A stretch of DNA of 9,270 nucleotides from Sphingomonadales bacterium UBA1936. Its GTDB lineage: Bacteria; Pseudomonadota; Alphaproteobacteria; Sphingomonadales; Sphingomonadaceae. Below the pieces are notes generated by a model that saw only the letters and a program-made list of their open reading frames with translations, made no database searches and was not told the DNA's origin. Positions 7,001 to 9,270 of this stretch are shown here, in pieces. Positions within the stretch are counted from its first letter, which is position 1. Each line of letters begins with the position of its first letter. A program made the position numbers and the translations under genes. Location: NCBI GenBank assembly GCA_002336985.1, contig DDFE01000012.1, positions 1 to 9,270 of the forward strand, given 5' to 3'.

Positions 7001-8746
7001 CTAGTCGAGCTTCTTGCGTTGCTCGGCCAGATACTGTGCGTTGAGCGGGTAGTAATAACCCACCTTCGCAATGATCTCCTGCCCTTCGCGGCTCAGCACG
7101 AAGCGCATGAATTCCTTGACCTTGGGATCGAGCGGCTGGCCCGGCGCCTTGTTGATGTAGAAATAGCCGTCACGGATCAGCGGGTATTTGCGCTGGGCCA
7201 CCATCTTGGGCGTCAACGGCACAGGCGCTACACCCGCACGCGGCGAGATCGGCAGGACCTTCAGGTTCGGATAGTCCTTCACGTGCATCATCGCAGCGAT
7301 GCCGATGCCGAACTTGTCGCGCGACATGATCTCAAGCGGACGTTCGCTCTTCACGGCATCGCCCAGCGGACCGGCGACGGCCTGCTTGGTTTCGACATAT
7401 TCCAGGAAGTTCGGATTCCACTTGTGCGACCAGTGGAACCAGTGACGTTCGATCGCGGTCTGGAACCCCTGTGCCGAATAACCGTAGGTCTGGATTTCCT
7501 TGCCCTTGTATTCCGCGCCCTTCAGGCCGAGCTGGTCCCAGGTGCGGATATCGGTCTTGCGGTCCTTTTTGAATTCCGCCGTGAACAGCCAGTTGTTGTC
7601 CTCGACCTTCCAGCCGCCCGAACGTTCCGAACCGAAGATGTTTTCCAGCTGGTCCTTGGTCAGGCTGGCGAGCGGGTTGTCCTTGTTGACAACGATCGCC
7701 CAGGCCCAGAGCGAACCGCGGCGTTCGTAACCGCCCGTCGACACCGAAATCTCGGTCGGGACGTAACCCATCGCGTTATAGAACGGCATCTGGTCCGTGA
7801 CCTTGGCGTCGTCACCCATCGGCGCAACGTCGGCAACACCCGTGTAAAGGCCCGCAAGCGCGCCTTCCGACGACGTCGCGTTCGACCATGTGATGCGCAG
7901 GTCGGGGTGATAGGCCTGAAAACCTTTGGCGAGATATTCGACCGAGTTCTTCAGTTCCGAACCATAGATGCGCAGCGTGCCGACGAGCTTTGCCTCGGGC
8001 TTGTATGCGGGAAGGTCGGGCAGGTTCGGTGCCGGAAGCTCATGATAGCTCGAAACAGTTTCCGGACCCGTCGTGCGCAGTCCGTCCTTGGTCTTGTCGA
8101 ATGACGCATAGCCGGCGTTATTGGCGAGCAGGTTCGTGCGGATGCCGGTCTTCAGCGCTTCCGACCGCTCGAACGAGATCGGGTCGCGATATTCCATGAC
8201 GAGCCAGGTCTTGCCCTTCCCGTCCGCCTGACGCGCCTGGTACATCGAGTAACGCATCATCACCTTGCCGGCGATCTGCGCCTGCATCAGCGGCTCGATG
8301 TATTTGCTGGCGAACGCCTTGGTCGTCGCGGCGTCGGTGGTCGGCTGGTACTCGTTGACCTTGAACACCGAATAATTGCTGTCGCGCGGCGATTTTTCGC
8401 CATGGATCAGCTTGTCGACTCGGGTCACCGTGAACTGCGAACCGATCTTCGGCGCGTCTTCGCGGGCCCATTCGTCGTAGCTGGTCTGGTCGGCGAACTC
8501 GAGCTCCATAATCGCCTGGAACCCGCCGTCGCGCTGCTCGGCCTTCAGCCACAGCACATCGGAGACCTGACCGCCCAGCTTCCACTCGGCGACCTTGGCG
8601 GCGAGTTCTTCCTCGCCCTTGGCGCCAGCCGGGATGGTGATCATGACTTCGGCCTTTTCCGCCAATGCCGGGGTTGCCGCAACCAGTGCTGCGAACGAGG
8701 CCAGGGGAAGTGCGGCCTTGCGGGAAATGCGGGAAATGAAACTCAT
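7001..8746 (-). CDS. SBP2: PstS-like binding protein with N-terminal ferredoxin-like repeats
   Basis: Seen: 581 residues. Start ATG 8746-8744 is chosen for its leader (basic residues to 10, hydrophobic core 11-24, cut at Ala-Leu-Ala before Glu30) and AGGA at 8752-8755; the frame remains open upstream to about 9220 but overlaps SBP1. Residues 31-206 are not PBP. By eye they form two beta-alpha-beta-beta-alpha-beta units (about 31-117 and 123-206), with strands such as AEVMITIP (32-39), QAIMELEF (77-84), YSVFKVNEY (125-133) and TWLVMEYRD (180-188), as in dimeric alpha/beta barrel proteins. The PBP domain (245-581) has LVGTLRIYGSEL (254-265), FQAYHPDLRITW (276-287), AGLYTGVADVAPMGDD (298-313), NKDNPLASL (354-362), RTWDQLGLKG (401-410), HKWNPNF (441-447), YPLIRDGYFY (521-530) and LSREGQ (551-556). 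The anion loop is Gln-Gly-Phe (426-428). Inferred: exported binder with an added interaction or ligand module. The N-terminal fold assignment is tentative; the PBP part is firm. Confidence 0.92.
   Translation of the reverse strand: MSFISRISRKAALPLASFAALVAATPALAEKAEVMITIPAGAKGEEELAAKVAEWKLGGQVSDVLWLKAEQRDGGFQAIMELEFADQTSYDEWAREDAPKIGSQFTVTRVDKLIHGEKSPRDSNYSVFKVNEYQPTTDAATTKAFASKYIEPLMQAQIAGKVMMRYSMYQARQADGKGKTWLVMEYRDPISFERSEALKTGIRTNLLANNAGYASFDKTKDGLRTTGPETVSSYHELPAPNLPDLPAYKPEAKLVGTLRIYGSELKNSVEYLAKGFQAYHPDLRITWSNATSSEGALAGLYTGVADVAPMGDDAKVTDQMPFYNAMGYVPTEISVSTGGYERRGSLWAWAIVVNKDNPLASLTKDQLENIFGSERSGGWKVEDNNWLFTAEFKKDRKTDIRTWDQLGLKGAEYKGKEIQTYGYSAQGFQTAIERHWFHWSHKWNPNFLEYVETKQAVAGPLGDAVKSERPLEIMSRDKFGIGIAAMMHVKDYPNLKVLPISPRAGVAPVPLTPKMVAQRKYPLIRDGYFYINKAPGQPLDPKVKEFMRFVLSREGQEIIAKVGYYYPLNAQYLAEQRKKLD
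8129..8659 (-). other. Region encoding two putative ferredoxin-like (DABB-type) repeats in SBP2
   Basis: Residues 30-206 of SBP2. The predicted order strand-helix-strand-strand-helix-strand occurs twice, each unit about 85 residues. The second unit has a helix at about 138-157 and strands at 161-173 and 180-188. No other PBP gene here carries it. The fold call rests on reading the hydrophobic alternation by eye; a single compact alpha/beta domain is the alternative. Confidence 0.45.
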
Positions 8747-8790
8747 CGCGGTCCTGTCCTTCGGTCTGTTTTCGGGGGAGGAAATCTGGG

Positions 8791-9270
8791 TCAGTCGAGC
8801 TTTGCGAGTTGCGCCTTCAGCATGGCATCGGGAAGCGGGATGTACCCGGCGTCGCCGACCATTTTCTGGCCGTCGGCGCTGAGCGCGAAACGGAGGAACT
8901 CGCGCAGCTTCGGGTCCATCGCGGTCCCGGGCTTGCGGTCGAAATAGATGTAGATGTTGCGCACCATCGGATAGCTGCGGTCGGCGAAGCTCGCCTGGCT
9001 GGGCATCACGGCCTTTCCGCCGCCACGCGGGGCGACTGCGAGCATCTTGATGCCCGGAAGGCCCTTGGCCTGGCTCATCGTCGACCAGCCGATCCCATAG
9101 GGATTTGCGGCCAGTTCCTGGGTCAGCATGTATTTTGCGCCAAGCGTCTGCGCACCCTTGTCGATCGCCGCGATCTGCTTGCTGCCGGTTTCGACATAAG
9201 CCTTGTAATTCGGGTTCCACTTTTCGGTGTTGCCCAGCACGTTGAGCGCGAAGAAGCGCGCCGTGCCGGA
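8791..9270 (-). CDS. SBP1: PstS-like binding protein, N-terminal part beyond window
   Basis: Seen: the last 159 residues of a frame that continues past the right edge; the GTG at 9240 is an internal valine, not a start. The visible part opens with Ser-Gly-Thr-Ala-Arg-Phe-Phe (9250-9270), matching the anion-binding Ser-Gly-Thr loop of PstS-like proteins, then EKWNPNYKAYVETG, YGIGWSTM, RSYPMVRNIYIYFDRKPG, LREFLRFALSADGQ and a LAKLD end shared with its paralogs. It is the only one of the eight PBP domains in the window to retain that loop, so it is the best candidate for a genuine phosphate or oxyanion binder. SBP2 follows after 44 bases, consistent with one operon. The signal peptide and first lobe are not visible, so export is inferred from the family. 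Confidence 0.9.
   Translation of the reverse strand, partial: SGTARFFALNVLGNTEKWNPNYKAYVETGSKQIAAIDKGAQTLGAKYMLTQELAANPYGIGWSTMSQAKGLPGIKMLAVAPRGGGKAVMPSQASFADRSYPMVRNIYIYFDRKPGTAMDPKLREFLRFALSADGQKMVGDAGYIPLPDAMLKAQLAKLD

Noticed and set aside
1..9270. CRISPR array, insertion sequence, tRNA or rRNA
   Set aside because: No regularly spaced short repeats, transposase-like protein, terminal repeats or RNA gene signatures were seen; recurring blocks are paralogous coding sequence.

Overview
The window is GC-rich, densely coding and read entirely from the minus strand. Coding style (GGGAGAG-type ribosome sites, ATGA stop/start overlaps, Sec signals ending in AxA-Q) suggests an alphaproteobacterium. 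A sphingomonad-like organism is my best guess, but no rRNA or taxonomic marker is present, so this is inference.

In transcription order (right to left) there are seven consecutive genes, which I call SBP1 to SBP7. All encode exported proteins of the PstS-like phosphate-type periplasmic binding protein (PBP, type 2 fold) family. SBP1 (8791-9270) is cut by the right edge and only its C-terminal half is visible. SBP2 (7001-8746) has a PBP domain behind an extra N-terminal region that looks like two ferredoxin-like (dimeric alpha/beta barrel) repeats. SBP3 (4535-6880) is a fusion of two PBP domains in one 781-residue chain. SBP4 (3327-4523), SBP5 (2107-3327) and SBP6 (914-2110) are single-domain proteins. 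SBP7 (1-917) is cut by the left edge; it starts with GTG and has a Tat-like signal. That makes eight PBP domains in 9.3 kb, with no permease, ATPase, PhoU, receptor or regulator visible.

SBP4-5-6-7 are linked by three successive 4-base stop/start overlaps, and SBP3 to SBP4 by an 11-base gap, so the run is almost certainly one transcript. The only sizeable gap (6881-7000, between SBP2 and SBP3) contains a strong 13-bp hairpin without a U-tract.

The most interesting signal is in the predicted ligand site. SBP1 keeps the Ser-Gly-Thr anion-binding loop of PstS-like proteins, whereas all seven downstream PBP domains have lost it. In four of them it is replaced by a similar aromatic-plus-His/Asn pattern. 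The neighbouring TWGQLGLKGEWANK-type segment stays nearly invariant in most copies. This looks like a family expanded in place whose pockets diverged while the scaffold was kept: possibly a set of exported binders for different ligands, or subunits of one periplasmic assembly. The ligand and partners cannot be read from this window.
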